Source of the DNA: Chloroflexota bacterium
Lineage (GTDB): Bacteria; Chloroflexota; Dehalococcoidia; GIF9; UBA5629
DNA: 38,139 nt
NCBI GenBank assembly: GCA_016865895.1
Contig: VGNY01000009.1
Location: forward strand, 1 to 38,139
Reading direction: 5' to 3'
In this document: positions 32,436-38,139 of the stretch, in pieces
Position numbering within the stretch: the first letter of the stretch is position 1
Layout of the letters: each line of letters opens with the position of its first letter
Notes under the pieces: generated by a model
Databases searched by the model: none
What the model was told of the DNA's origin: nothing
The model's input: the letters and a program-made list of their open reading frames with translations, nothing else
Translations under genes and position numbers: made by a program

Positions 32436-32843
32436 TTGTTTAAAAAGGTGCATGTATTCAGAGTCAAACCAGGACACGAATTGCTCAATGAGACAGCACA
32501 CTACTGCCATAAGCATAAAATTTCCTCGGGCATAGTCATCGGTATTATCGGCTCGGTGGAGAGCGCCCAACTCAATTTTCTGACAGGACTCCCGGGGAAA
32601 TATAACAGTGTAGACTATCAAGGCCCACTGGAAATTGTCTGTGCTCAAGGCTCAGTAGCCTTGAAAGATGACACGCCAATCATCCACATACATATTCAAC
32701 TTTCAGGACAGGCTATCTGCCGGGGTGGTCATCTTGCCAAAGCAATGGTTTTTTCCACAGCCGAGGTGGTCATAGGTGAGCTTGATTATCAGCTTCGACG
32801 CCAGTCCGATAGTTACACTGGCCTCAACGAATTGGTTGACTAA
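32436..32843 (+). CDS. PPC/DUF296 domain protein
   Basis: 135 residues, a single PPC (plant and prokaryote conserved, DUF296) domain. Family hallmarks are visible: KKVHVFRVKPGHELLNETAHYC at the start, SSGIVIGIIGSVESAQLNF (about 30-48), GPLEIVCAQGSVAL, the metal-like HIHIQLSG pair and the GGHL segment followed by TAEVVIGEL. Prokaryotic members trimerise; some act as DNA-binding proteins, others as small-molecule or metal binders, so the name 'DNA-binding' should be used with care. The start is TTG 32436, with a strong AGAGGAGG about 8 nt before it. It is convergent with the biotin carrier gene and divergent from the PAC2 pair. Confidence 0.83.
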   Translation: MFKKVHVFRVKPGHELLNETAHYCHKHKISSGIVIGIIGSVESAQLNFLTGLPGKYNSVDYQGPLEIVCAQGSVALKDDTPIIHIHIQLSGQAICRGGHLAKAMVFSTAEVVIGELDYQLRRQSDSYTGLNELVD

Positions 32844-32906
32844 TAATGAAGCTATGTCAAAAGGTGAAAATCTGACATCAGGACAAAGTCACACAGACCG
32901 CTAACA

Positions 32907-33128
32907 TCAAACCTCTATTGCAAACAATGCATATCCACGCTTTACTGCTTGGCCATCAGAAACATTCATTTCAACAATTCTGCCACCAATTGGTGCCACA
33001 ATAGGGTTCTCCATCTTCATAGCCTCCAATAAACACAAAGTGTCACCCTCTTTGACCTGGTCACCGACGGCAACACCAATATTCCTTATTATCCCTGGCA
33101 TGTGGCTCTCGATAATCTCTCTTGCCAT
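32907..33128 (-). CDS. Stand-alone biotin carrier (biotinyl/lipoyl-domain) protein
   Basis: 73 residues, one complete biotinyl domain. The EAMKM motif (35-39) carries the biotinylated Lys38. The fold is shown by HMPGIIRNIGVAVGDQVKEGDTL and by the mirrored NPIVAPIGGRIVEM...DGQAVKRG half. It would carry CO2 for a biotin-dependent carboxylase such as propionyl- or methylmalonyl-type carboxyltransferases or a decarboxylase pump. No carboxyltransferase or biotin carboxylase gene is adjacent in this window, so its partners lie elsewhere. GGAGG lies 8 nt or so before ATG 33128. Nearby acyl-CoA genes support a role in acyl-CoA metabolism. Confidence 0.9.
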   Translation of the reverse strand: MAREIIESHMPGIIRNIGVAVGDQVKEGDTLCLLEAMKMENPIVAPIGGRIVEMNVSDGQAVKRGYALFAIEV

Positions 33129-33180
33129 TCTTTAACCTCCCGTTGATAGCTTCAGCCATGACACAGAGATTATTTACCAA

Positions 33181-33238
33181 TGTAGCGGCGAGGCTTTAGC
33201 CTCGCTTCGAAAAGCGACCCTAAAGGGTCGCAACTACA
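33181..33238 (+). repeat. TGTAG bipartite hairpin element, most complete copy
   Basis: A 58-bp element running from TGTAG (33181-33185) to CTACA (33234-33238), which are inverted repeats. Inside are two hairpins: GCGAGGCT-TT-AGCCTCGC (33188-33205) and GCGACCCT-AA-AGGGTCGC (33214-33231), separated by 8 bp. It lies upstream of both the biotin carrier gene and the divergent synthetase gene. Confidence 0.85.
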
Positions 33239-33363
33239 AGGTGCTAGACTGTTGATAAACACTCTCTTGGCTGCTACGGTGTAGGAACAGTCAGACAAAT
33301 AAATTGTATAATAATAGACTTGGCACACCCAAACAATGTAACAGCAAATAAGAAGACGTAGAA

Positions 33364-34803
33364 TTGAACAGCATTGTAGAACAACTTGACCCCATCTTCA
33401 AGCCCAAATCAATTGCTGTCTTGGGCGCCTCCGACAGACAAGGTAAATGGGGATACCTGATGGTAGATAGGCCTCTAAAGACTGGATATAGTGGAGCCAT
33501 ATATCCTGTAAATCCCAATAAGGACGAGATTCTTGGCTTACGCGCCTATCGGAGTATCCTGGATATCCCTGACCAAGTTGACCTAGCTGTGATAGCAGCT
33601 CCGGCTCCCAGCACGCCTCAATTGATGCAAGAGTGCGTGAAAAAGGGAATTAAGGGAGCAATTCTCATCTCAGGTGGATTCGCCGAGGCCGGAAATAAGG
33701 GAAAGGCACTTGAAGATGAGATTGTGAAGATAGCCAAAGGAACAGGACTGCGGTTTGTGGGCCCCAATTGTATGGGAATATGGAGCGCTGCCGGGCAACT
33801 CAATCTATGTTTCCAGCAAGCACCTAAACCGGGAGCCATTGCCTTTGTTTCCCAGAGTGGGACTTTCGGTGGCTATCTATCTGAGATAGCAAATGCTAGA
33901 GGTTATGGACTGGCCAAGTTCATAAGTATCGGAAATCAAGCCGACCTTACCGCCTCTGACTACCTGGAATACCTGGCCGAAGACAAAGAGACAAGAGTCA
34001 TCGTCTTCTATATGGAAGGCTTTAAAGATGGCAGGAGGTTCTTTGAGCTTGCCAGAGAAATAATAAAGAGGAAGCCAATAGTTATCTATAAAGGTGGCAA
34101 TAGTGGGGCTGGCGCTAGAGCAATGCTATCCCACACCGCTTCTCTCGCTGGCTCTGATAATACATTCGAAGGGATGTGTCGACAGGCTGGCCTCATAAGG
34201 GCTGAGGAGGCTCTGCACTCCTTTGAAATGGCGGAGGCACTTGTGAGCCAGCCTTTACCTCAAGGCAAAAGGGTAGCCGTAATGGGAAGTGGAGGCCAGG
34301 GCGTTGTCACTACTGATGCCTGCGCCTCTCTAGGACTTGAAGTTCCTGAGTTCGATGAGGAGACCGTAACAGGTTTGAAAAGTATTTTACCCCCACACGC
34401 GCCACCACCCAGAAACCCGGTGGACTTCGCCGGTAGTTACCGCACTACTCTTGATGAGACATCAGTCACCGAAAAGCTCCTCAGCCTGAACTACATTGAC
34501 GGGGTAATAACCAATGTTCCCATAAGCCCAATGGTTTGGGGACTTAAGCCAATCTCAACAGATACTGACAAGGCTCTATCCGATGCTATCACGGCCGCCA
34601 TTCAAAGTGCTGAGCTATTCGCTTCCCTCCCCAAGAAATATAATAAACCAATCATCACACTTCGCTTTCGTCGCGCTGATGACGACCCCATAACCAAAAC
34701 CATAAAGGAAGCCGGAATACCCGTCTATGACACTCCTGAGCAGTGTGCTCGCGCTATGTATGCCCTGGTAAAATACGCCGAAGCCAGAAGAGCCGTCGAA
34801 TAA
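33364..34803 (+). CDS. NDP-forming acyl-CoA synthetase, alpha subunit (CoA-binding and ligase domains)
   Basis: 479 residues. Domain 1 (about 8-140) is a CoA-binding Rossmann domain (KPKSIAVLGASDRQGKWGY, GAIYPVNP, GAILISGGFAEAGN, GPNCMGIW). Domains 2 and 3 (about 150-470) are succinyl-CoA-synthetase-like (FVSQSGTFGGYLSEIANARG, GNQADLTASDYLEYLAED). The phosphorylated histidine is His257 in SHTASLAGSD, the same number as in characterised archaeal ADP-forming acetyl-CoA synthetases. The ATP-grasp beta subunit is not fused and not found next door, so a partner gene elsewhere is expected. The enzyme makes ATP from acyl-CoA during fermentation of acids or amino acids. The start is TTG 33364; no ATG lies near, and the family-typical opening begins shortly after. 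TATAAT at 33307-33312 may be its -10 box. Confidence 0.92.
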   Translation: MNSIVEQLDPIFKPKSIAVLGASDRQGKWGYLMVDRPLKTGYSGAIYPVNPNKDEILGLRAYRSILDIPDQVDLAVIAAPAPSTPQLMQECVKKGIKGAILISGGFAEAGNKGKALEDEIVKIAKGTGLRFVGPNCMGIWSAAGQLNLCFQQAPKPGAIAFVSQSGTFGGYLSEIANARGYGLAKFISIGNQADLTASDYLEYLAEDKETRVIVFYMEGFKDGRRFFELAREIIKRKPIVIYKGGNSGAGARAMLSHTASLAGSDNTFEGMCRQAGLIRAEEALHSFEMAEALVSQPLPQGKRVAVMGSGGQGVVTTDACASLGLEVPEFDEETVTGLKSILPPHAPPPRNPVDFAGSYRTTLDETSVTEKLLSLNYIDGVITNVPISPMVWGLKPISTDTDKALSDAITAAIQSAELFASLPKKYNKPIITLRFRRADDDPITKTIKEAGIPVYDTPEQCARAMYALVKYAEARRAVE

Positions 34804-34873
34804 CGATACTCGATTCCGAAGTCTCGCCAGAAACCTTGACACTCACTCTAGACACAAGCTATACTCTTTGCCG

Positions 34874-34950
34874 GGGCCATTAGCTCAGTCGGTTAGAGCA
34901 CGGTCCTGATAAGACCGGGGTCTGTGGTTCGAGTCCACAATGGCCCACCA
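34874..34950 (+). tRNA. tRNA-Ile (GAT anticodon)
   Basis: A 77-nt cloverleaf including encoded CCA. The acceptor stem is GGGCCAT (34874-34880) with ATGGCCC (34940-34946). The D arm is in 34883-34898. The anticodon stem CGGTC/GACCG (34901-34905 and 34913-34917) encloses loop CTGATAA with anticodon GAT (34908-34910). The T arm TGTGG-TTCGAGT-CCACA spans 34923-34939. The discriminator is A34947, then CCA. All stems pair perfectly. The gene stands alone, not in an rRNA operon, and an accessory segment begins right after it. Confidence 0.97.
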
Positions 34951-34954
34951 GCTT

Positions 34955-34980
34955 GCAAAAGTTTAGCAAAAGTTAGCAAG
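34955..34980 (+). repeat. Short tandem repeat at the 3' end of tRNA-Ile
   Basis: GCAAAAGTTTA (34955-34965), GCAAAAGTTA (34966-34975) and GCAAG (34976-34980) follow the tRNA by 4 nt. CTTGC just before and GCAAG at the end are inverted copies. Such repeats behind tRNA 3' ends often lie at integration sites, but no integrase is present here. Confidence 0.4.
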
Positions 34981-34988
34981 AATTGACA

Positions 34989-35609
34989 ATGTTAAACTGT
35001 GACAAGGAACGTCACGCCCAGGCGGCTCTTGTATGCGGCGAGGCCTTCCAGAGGTTGGTAGCGGAATTCATCCCTAAGATAGGCGTAATAAAAGAGACGT
35101 CCGCACAAGCTATGTCGAATGAATTGGGCGATCTGGTAGCCTGTGCAACGAACCTGGGATTTGCCATCGAACTCTACTTAAAGGCCCTCCTAATACAACT
35201 GGACTTACGAGTCCCACAAACACACGATCTCCGCACTCTGTACGACAAGATACCTCAGCCAGTCCGGACGGTCATTCAAGACGTTTATGGCACGAAATGG
35301 CCGGAACAACTGCGTTTCCTCCCATACCATAGAGTCACACTCGCTACGGGTCCGCTGAAGGAGCCACAGTGGGACGTTTACAAGGTATCACCGTCCCTCC
35401 CGGATCTGCTGGCAAGATCAAAAGACATATTCCAGTCCTGGAGGTATGTTTTCGAGTATAGCCAGCCCGAAGATAGTCCCTATCAGTTTTATCACTTCGA
35501 ATATGGCCTTCTTTGGTGCGCAGCCGAGGCAATCAGGGTTGAGGTCATGGTACGCTTGCACGGGACAGGAGACGTGCCCCCAACAAGCTCACTCGCTGGC
35601 GAGCCTTGA
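34989..35609 (+). CDS. HEPN-like protein, putative ribonuclease
   Basis: 206 residues from ATG 34989. The segment NLGFAIELYLKALLIQLDL and RVPQTHDLRTLYDKIP (about 55-90) resembles HEPN proteins, in which an alpha-helical bundle carries an RX4-6H motif. Arg74 and His79 (RVPQTH) fit this spacing exactly. The family includes RNA-cleaving toxins and defence proteins, and also non-catalytic helical domains, so nuclease activity is a hypothesis. The C-terminal half (SWRYVFEYSQPEDSPYQFYHFEYGLL) has no clear match. A TTG at 34983 is possible but lacks support. It is the first gene after tRNA-Ile and lies upstream of HicBA. Confidence 0.65.
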   Translation: MLNCDKERHAQAALVCGEAFQRLVAEFIPKIGVIKETSAQAMSNELGDLVACATNLGFAIELYLKALLIQLDLRVPQTHDLRTLYDKIPQPVRTVIQDVYGTKWPEQLRFLPYHRVTLATGPLKEPQWDVYKVSPSLPDLLARSKDIFQSWRYVFEYSQPEDSPYQFYHFEYGLLWCAAEAIRVEVMVRLHGTGDVPPTSSLAGEP

Positions 35610-35752
35610 TGGAGACATTGATCTTCAATGACCGTCTCGCTCGCGCTCTGCAGCGATTAATCACAAACAGAGCGCCTAGTGCTTTGTTGCAGCCGTAGCT
35701 CGAAGTGGGTTGCTTGCTATTGTCCATTTAGGCACGTTCGGTTAATTTCTGC

Positions 35753-35758
35753 TATAAT
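35753..35758 (+). promoter_or_regulatory. -10 box of hicBA
   Basis: A perfect TATAAT about 34 bp before ATG 35792, with ribosome site GGAGAGAG just before the ATG. The -35 region is poor, which would fit autoregulation, although no operator is recognisable. Confidence 0.4.
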
Positions 35759-35791
35759 TGAATTGAAAATATTTATTACTATGGAGAGAGT

Positions 35792-36094
35792 ATGAAGTTT
35801 GCTATTACCGTAATTCTGGAGCCTGAAGAAGACAGGGGGTATTCCGTTCACTGTCCGGCGCTCCCTGGTTGCTCAAGTCAGGGTGATACTCTGGAGGAGG
35901 CATTAGCCAATATCCAAGAAGCTATATTGGGTGTACTGAAAGTTCGCCAGCGAGAAGGAATGTCCTCACCAAAAGAAACGCCCGAAATAGTGACTGAAGA
36001 GATTCGTCAGATACTGGCCGGCCGTGCTGAAGATGACCTACCGCTTACCATAGAGACGAGGGTAGTCGAGTTACCGGCAGAGGTAGCGGTGTAA
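35792..36094 (+). CDS. hicB: HicB-family antitoxin
   Basis: 100 residues. The partial RNase H-like HicB domain is clear: FAITVILEPEEDRGYSVHCPALPGCSSQGDTLEEALANIQEAI (5-47, cited in part), with the family-typical GYSVHCPALPGC and EEAL. The protein binds and blocks the HicA toxin. The remaining C-terminal half (EGMSSPKETPEIVTEEIRQILAG) is an extension that may hold the toxin or the DNA. No C-terminal HTH/RHH is obvious, unlike many HicB proteins, so DNA-binding autoregulation is uncertain. It overlaps hicA by 1 bp (TAATG). The order is antitoxin first, opposite to the E. coli hicAB pair but common elsewhere. Confidence 0.9.
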   Translation: MKFAITVILEPEEDRGYSVHCPALPGCSSQGDTLEEALANIQEAILGVLKVRQREGMSSPKETPEIVTEEIRQILAGRAEDDLPLTIETRVVELPAEVAV

Positions 36095-36321
36095 TGCCGC
36101 GATTGCCTGCTATTTCCGGTAAGGAGGCAGTTGATGCCTTTGAGAAAGCGGGGTGGCGGGTAGCGCGGAGAGAAGGAAGCCACATCATCTTAACCAAAGT
36201 AGGGGTGCCGACAATTCTTTCCGTTCCTGCCCATCGGGAAGTGAGGAGAGGTACTTTAAGAAGTCTCATCCGTAAAGCAGGATTGAGCGTTGAAGAATTT
36301 ATAGCATTAGTGCGAGACTAG
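36094..36321 (+). CDS. hicA: HicA-family mRNA interferase toxin
   Basis: 75 residues, standard for HicA. The double-stranded RNA-binding-like fold with catalytic His30 is seen in FEKAGWRVARREGSHIILTK, followed by TILSVPAHREVRRGTLRSLIRKAGLSVEEF (cited in part), which is the conserved signature. The toxin cleaves mRNA when its HicB partner is degraded. It begins within the hicB stop codon, so it is translationally coupled. The protein looks intact, so the module is probably functional. The downstream space (36322-36518) holds GGTAAT-type palindromes. Confidence 0.92.
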   Translation: MPRLPAISGKEAVDAFEKAGWRVARREGSHIILTKVGVPTILSVPAHREVRRGTLRSLIRKAGLSVEEFIALVRD

Positions 36322-36352
36322 ATTGAAAGCCAGACGAAAAGTTCTTTGTTCC

Positions 36353-36466
36353 GTCCACTGAGCTCCACCATTTAGGTAGTGATATTATCTAAGATTAGCT
36401 TCGGATTTTCGTTTAGGTTTTCAACCAGTCAAAGTTTTAGCTTCATTATCTGGTAAATAAATTACC
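36353..36466 (+). repeat. Repeat unit A with two GGTAAT/ATTACC-type palindromes
   Basis: It starts GTCCACTG (36353) and contains CCACCATTTAGGTA. The first palindrome-like site is GGTAGTGATATTATC (36375-36389) and the second GGTAAATAAATTACC (36452-36466), 77 bp apart. It is collinear with unit B at 38003-38116 without any gap in the flanks. The middle part is hardly conserved. Confidence 0.5.
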
Positions 36467-36518
36467 TTAATAGCCTATTCAGCAGTGTTAGCTGCTTTAC
36501 CATTAGAGCGATTTCATT

Positions 36519-36980
36519 CTAAACTGGTACTGATTGCTTCAATTGTTTGATTTGCTCTACTACCTTTTTTACTTGTGCCAGTTCGAGGCTTTTCGCCTTA
36601 ATGCCCTCACGTGCGAGCCAGATTAATGCTTCACTTCGATTCTCAAACTTGCCCACTTCTACAAGTATGTTAATGGTCTCAGAAATATCAGTGGGAAGAA
36701 GAATTGTCGTTGGTTTGTCAAAATTGGGCGGAGAAACTTTTGAAGTGTGACTATCAGGGTAGAATCGCATCGGTCTTCCACTAGCCCTGACACCGGGCAT
36801 TCGTCCCTCCCGTACTTCTTTCATTAAGGTTGTAGCCAAAGAGAAAACAGGGTCCTTGGAGGCGCTGCCACAAAGACCTTGGTCGAGAGCCATATTAGCA
36901 TACTCTCTGGCCGTACGTCCCGGTTTCGCTCTTATGAGGTCGGGAAAGACCTTTTTAGAGCCCGTAATACGTTTCTGCAT
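36519..36980 (-). CDS. Putative DNA-binding regulator: wHTH-like N terminus and ribbon-helix-helix C terminus
   Basis: 153 residues, no firm family. Residues about 15-70 (AKPGRTAREYANMALDQGL, SLATTLMKEVREGRMPGVRA, RPMRFYP) resemble a winged helix of the HARE-HTH type. Residues about 88-130 (TTILLPTDISETINILVEV and NRSEALIWLAREGI) look like a ribbon-helix-helix, with the NRSEALIWLAREGI portion being typical of its second helix. Both parts suggest DNA binding. AAGGAG lies about 8 nt before ATG 36980. A perfect 14-bp AT palindrome lies 27 bp further upstream. It might be an autoregulated regulator or the antitoxin part of an incomplete module. No toxin gene is adjacent on this strand. Confidence 0.6.
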   Translation of the reverse strand: MQKRITGSKKVFPDLIRAKPGRTAREYANMALDQGLCGSASKDPVFSLATTLMKEVREGRMPGVRASGRPMRFYPDSHTSKVSPPNFDKPTTILLPTDISETINILVEVGKFENRSEALIWLAREGIKAKSLELAQVKKVVEQIKQLKQSVPV

Positions 36981-37006
36981 TTTATCTTCTCCTTAGGTGA
37001 ATTTGT

Positions 37007-37020
37007 TATATTATAATATA
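37007..37020 (-). promoter_or_regulatory. 14-bp palindrome upstream of the wHTH-RHH gene
   Basis: TATATTATAATATA is perfectly palindromic and lies 27 bp upstream of ATG 36980 on the minus strand. It contains TATAAT in both directions, so it may be both a -10 region and the regulator's operator. Confidence 0.45.
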
Positions 37021-37195
37021 GAATTAAAGTTTTGTCAATAATATAGGTATTAGGTTTATCCAATATAATTATTGCTAGCTAAAAACTGAGAGGGTAAACC
37101 GCTTGTCTCTAGGGAAGCATTGCCATTGACAACTGCTCATTTCTATGAGAAAATGAGAAATAAGACATCTGATATCTAACAAAAGAGGTAAGCAT

Positions 37196-37480
37196 ATGAG
37201 TGAGAGAAAAGTAGCTGATGTGGTGCTTCGTCCGAAACGTCAGGTAACTCTTCCAAAAGAGATATGTAACCAGCTAGGCATCGAGCCTGGTGACGTGCTG
37301 GAATTGATGGTTGAAGACTCCGCTCTTATTGCCAGGCCAAGAAAAAGCGTAGCTCTGGAAGCGCTAAAGGAGATTCAACAGGCTTTCCAACGTTCTGGAA
37401 TTACCGAAGAAGAACTTCAAGAGGCTGGGCGCCGGGTAAGGCAAGAAATAGCCAGAGAGCGATACAGTGCCAAAGTCTAA
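37196..37480 (+). CDS. AbrB/MazE-type (SpoVT fold) antitoxin
   Basis: 94 residues. The N-terminal swapped-hairpin DNA-binding domain is plain: VLRPKRQVTLPKEICNQLGIEPGDVLELMVEDSALIARP (cited in part, 11-50), with the family pattern of ...VTLPKEI...LGI.PGD.LEL. The remainder (SVALEALKEIQQAFQRSGI and EEELQEAGRRVRQEIARER) is a helical tail that would bind the PIN toxin. A ribosome site AAAAGAGG precedes ATG 37196. The downstream PIN gene overlaps by 14 bp, the usual VapBC-like arrangement. Confidence 0.9.
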   Translation: MSERKVADVVLRPKRQVTLPKEICNQLGIEPGDVLELMVEDSALIARPRKSVALEALKEIQQAFQRSGITEEELQEAGRRVRQEIARERYSAKV

Positions 37481-37910
37481 GCCTCGGGTTTTTCTGGACA
37501 GCAATGTAATTTTCTCAGGGCTTTATTCCTCTGAAGGAGCACCGGCCATCATCCTTGAGCATTTCGTCAAAGGAAATATAAGCGTGGTTGTGTCACAGCA
37601 GGTATTGGAAGAAGTGATTCGCACTGTTAAGGAGAAGCTACCTGATTTCCTTCCTGCCCTAAGGAGATTGCTGGTAAACACACCTCCCGAGGTGGCAGCC
37701 GACCCCAAATTGCCAGATATAAAGCGCTGGACAAAGAAACTACACCTTGGAGATGCGACTATCCTGGCGGCAGCAGTAACAGCTCAGTCCGATTACTTCA
37801 TTACAGGTGATAGGCACTTTGTTGAGAATCCCGATATCGTCAAAGAGACAGGATTGACCATCGTTATGCCGGCACAGTTTCTAAAAATCATGGACCGTGA
37901 TGAGGCATAG
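37467..37910 (+). CDS. PIN-domain ribonuclease toxin
   Basis: 147 residues, a complete PIN domain of the type that cleaves RNA with Mg ions. Acidic residues expected at the active site are Asp11 (VFLDSNVIFSGL, with Asn13), Glu48 or Glu49 (VLEEVIRT), Asp96 (LHLGDATILAAA) and Asp115 (FITGDRHF). The start is GTG 37467, inside the antitoxin gene, so they are coupled. The final part is intact (TIVMPAQFLKIMDRD), so an active toxin is likely. It belongs to the putative toxin PIN family (PilT N-terminus type, COG1569-like), which usually pairs with AbrB-type partners as seen here. Confidence 0.92.
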   Translation: MPKSKPRVFLDSNVIFSGLYSSEGAPAIILEHFVKGNISVVVSQQVLEEVIRTVKEKLPDFLPALRRLLVNTPPEVAADPKLPDIKRWTKKLHLGDATILAAAVTAQSDYFITGDRHFVENPDIVKETGLTIVMPAQFLKIMDRDEA

Positions 37911-38002
37911 CAAAGTTTCTTCTTTCTCCCTTTTGGTAGGACGCCAGCAAATGCTGTACCGCCGGAATCAGCCCTTTCTTCTCAAAAATAAGTTCGGGAA
38001 CT

Positions 38003-38116
38003 GTCCAGTGTCCCCCACCAGTTAGGTAATATCATTACCTTTCTTTGGCTTCAAGTTATTCATCCATCCCAAATATTTTCTGTAACCCACGTTCAACTGC
38101 TGGTAATAATATTACC
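38003..38116 (+). repeat. Repeat unit B with two GGTAAT/ATTACC palindromes
   Basis: It starts GTCCAGTG (38003) and contains CCACCAGTTAGGTA. The palindromes GGTAATATCATTACC (38025-38039) and GGTAATAATATTACC (38102-38116) are exactly 77 bp apart, as in unit A, 1,650 bp upstream. A short minus-strand reading frame crosses it but shows no known family. Confidence 0.5.
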
Positions 38117-38139
38117 CTACATATCGCGTTCAAATCTTT

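Noticed and set aside
34983-34988. Perfect TTGACA as a -35 box or TTG start for the HEPN-like gene
   Set aside because: No -10 box lies 16-18 bp downstream, the position is inside the coding start, and ATG 34989 follows directly.
1-38139. CRISPR array or rRNA genes
   Set aside because: No regularly spaced direct repeats with unique spacers and no conserved rRNA segments were seen.

Overview
The window looks like a chromosome segment of an anaerobic bacterium, most likely a Chloroflexota of the Dehalococcoidia type. This is an inference from gene content: a [NiFe]-hydrogenase large-subunit end, CaiB/BaiF CoA-transferases, crotonases, the alpha half of an ADP-forming acyl-CoA synthetase, a pair of PAC2 proteins, UvrA and UvrC, a YifB/ComM ATPase and a tRNA-Ile with encoded CCA. 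No rRNA or CRISPR array is visible. Several genes use TTG or GTG starts. At least three (uvrC, the Ig-domain surface protein and an MBL hydrolase) have a -10 box so close to the ATG that the mRNA would be leaderless or nearly so.

Layout. 1-190: last 36 codons of a [NiFe]-hydrogenase large subunit and a terminator. 372-3562 (+): Fe-S and cofactor block (Mrp/ApbC-like ATPase, NifU/IscU-like scaffold, MobB, DUF123 GIY-YIG-like protein, HoxU/NuoG-like ferredoxin). 3864-6643 (+): double-domain family III CoA-transferase and a small unknown protein. 6661-8512 (-): Pcm methyltransferase, a tail-anchored small protein and a Xer-like recombinase with an altered active site. 8630-10765 (+): UvrC and a two-helix membrane protein. 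10860-12798: DUF72, small membrane protein and MBL hydrolase. 13107-15567 (+): CinA-NUDIX fusion and YifB. 15776-20817 (+): two large overlapping surface-protein genes (Ig-like, then BNR/Asp-box), each with a signal segment and a C-terminal membrane anchor. 20870-23575 (-): HExxH membrane protein and two crotonases. 23771-26632 (+): UvrA. 26708-32284 (-): envelope and unknown genes (AI-2E-type permease, YtxH, DUF948-like, PrsW-like, phosphoesterase, zinc-ribbon protein) and two PAC2 genes. 32436-34803: PPC/DUF296 protein, stand-alone biotin carrier and ADP-forming acyl-CoA synthetase alpha subunit. 34874-38139: tRNA-Ile followed by an accessory segment with a HEPN-like protein, HicBA, a wHTH-RHH regulator and an AbrB/PIN module.

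How it fits together. The Fe-S carriers, MobB and the multi-cluster ferredoxin fit maturation and electron transfer for hydrogenase or molybdoenzyme complexes. The CoA-transferase, crotonases, biotin carrier and NDP-forming synthetase fit acyl-CoA metabolism with energy recovery as ATP. UvrA and UvrC supply excision repair. The segment after the tRNA looks like an acquisition hotspot filled with toxin-antitoxin type genes.

Two dispersed repeat families mark the intergenic spaces: a bipartite hairpin element with TGTAG ends and CTTTAG or CTAAAG cores (four loci), and a TGTCATTCTGAG-type inverted-repeat element (three loci). The observations most worth following are the Xer-like protein lacking three catalytic residues, the bipartite hairpin family, the overlapping pair of anchored surface proteins and the toxin-rich region behind the tRNA.
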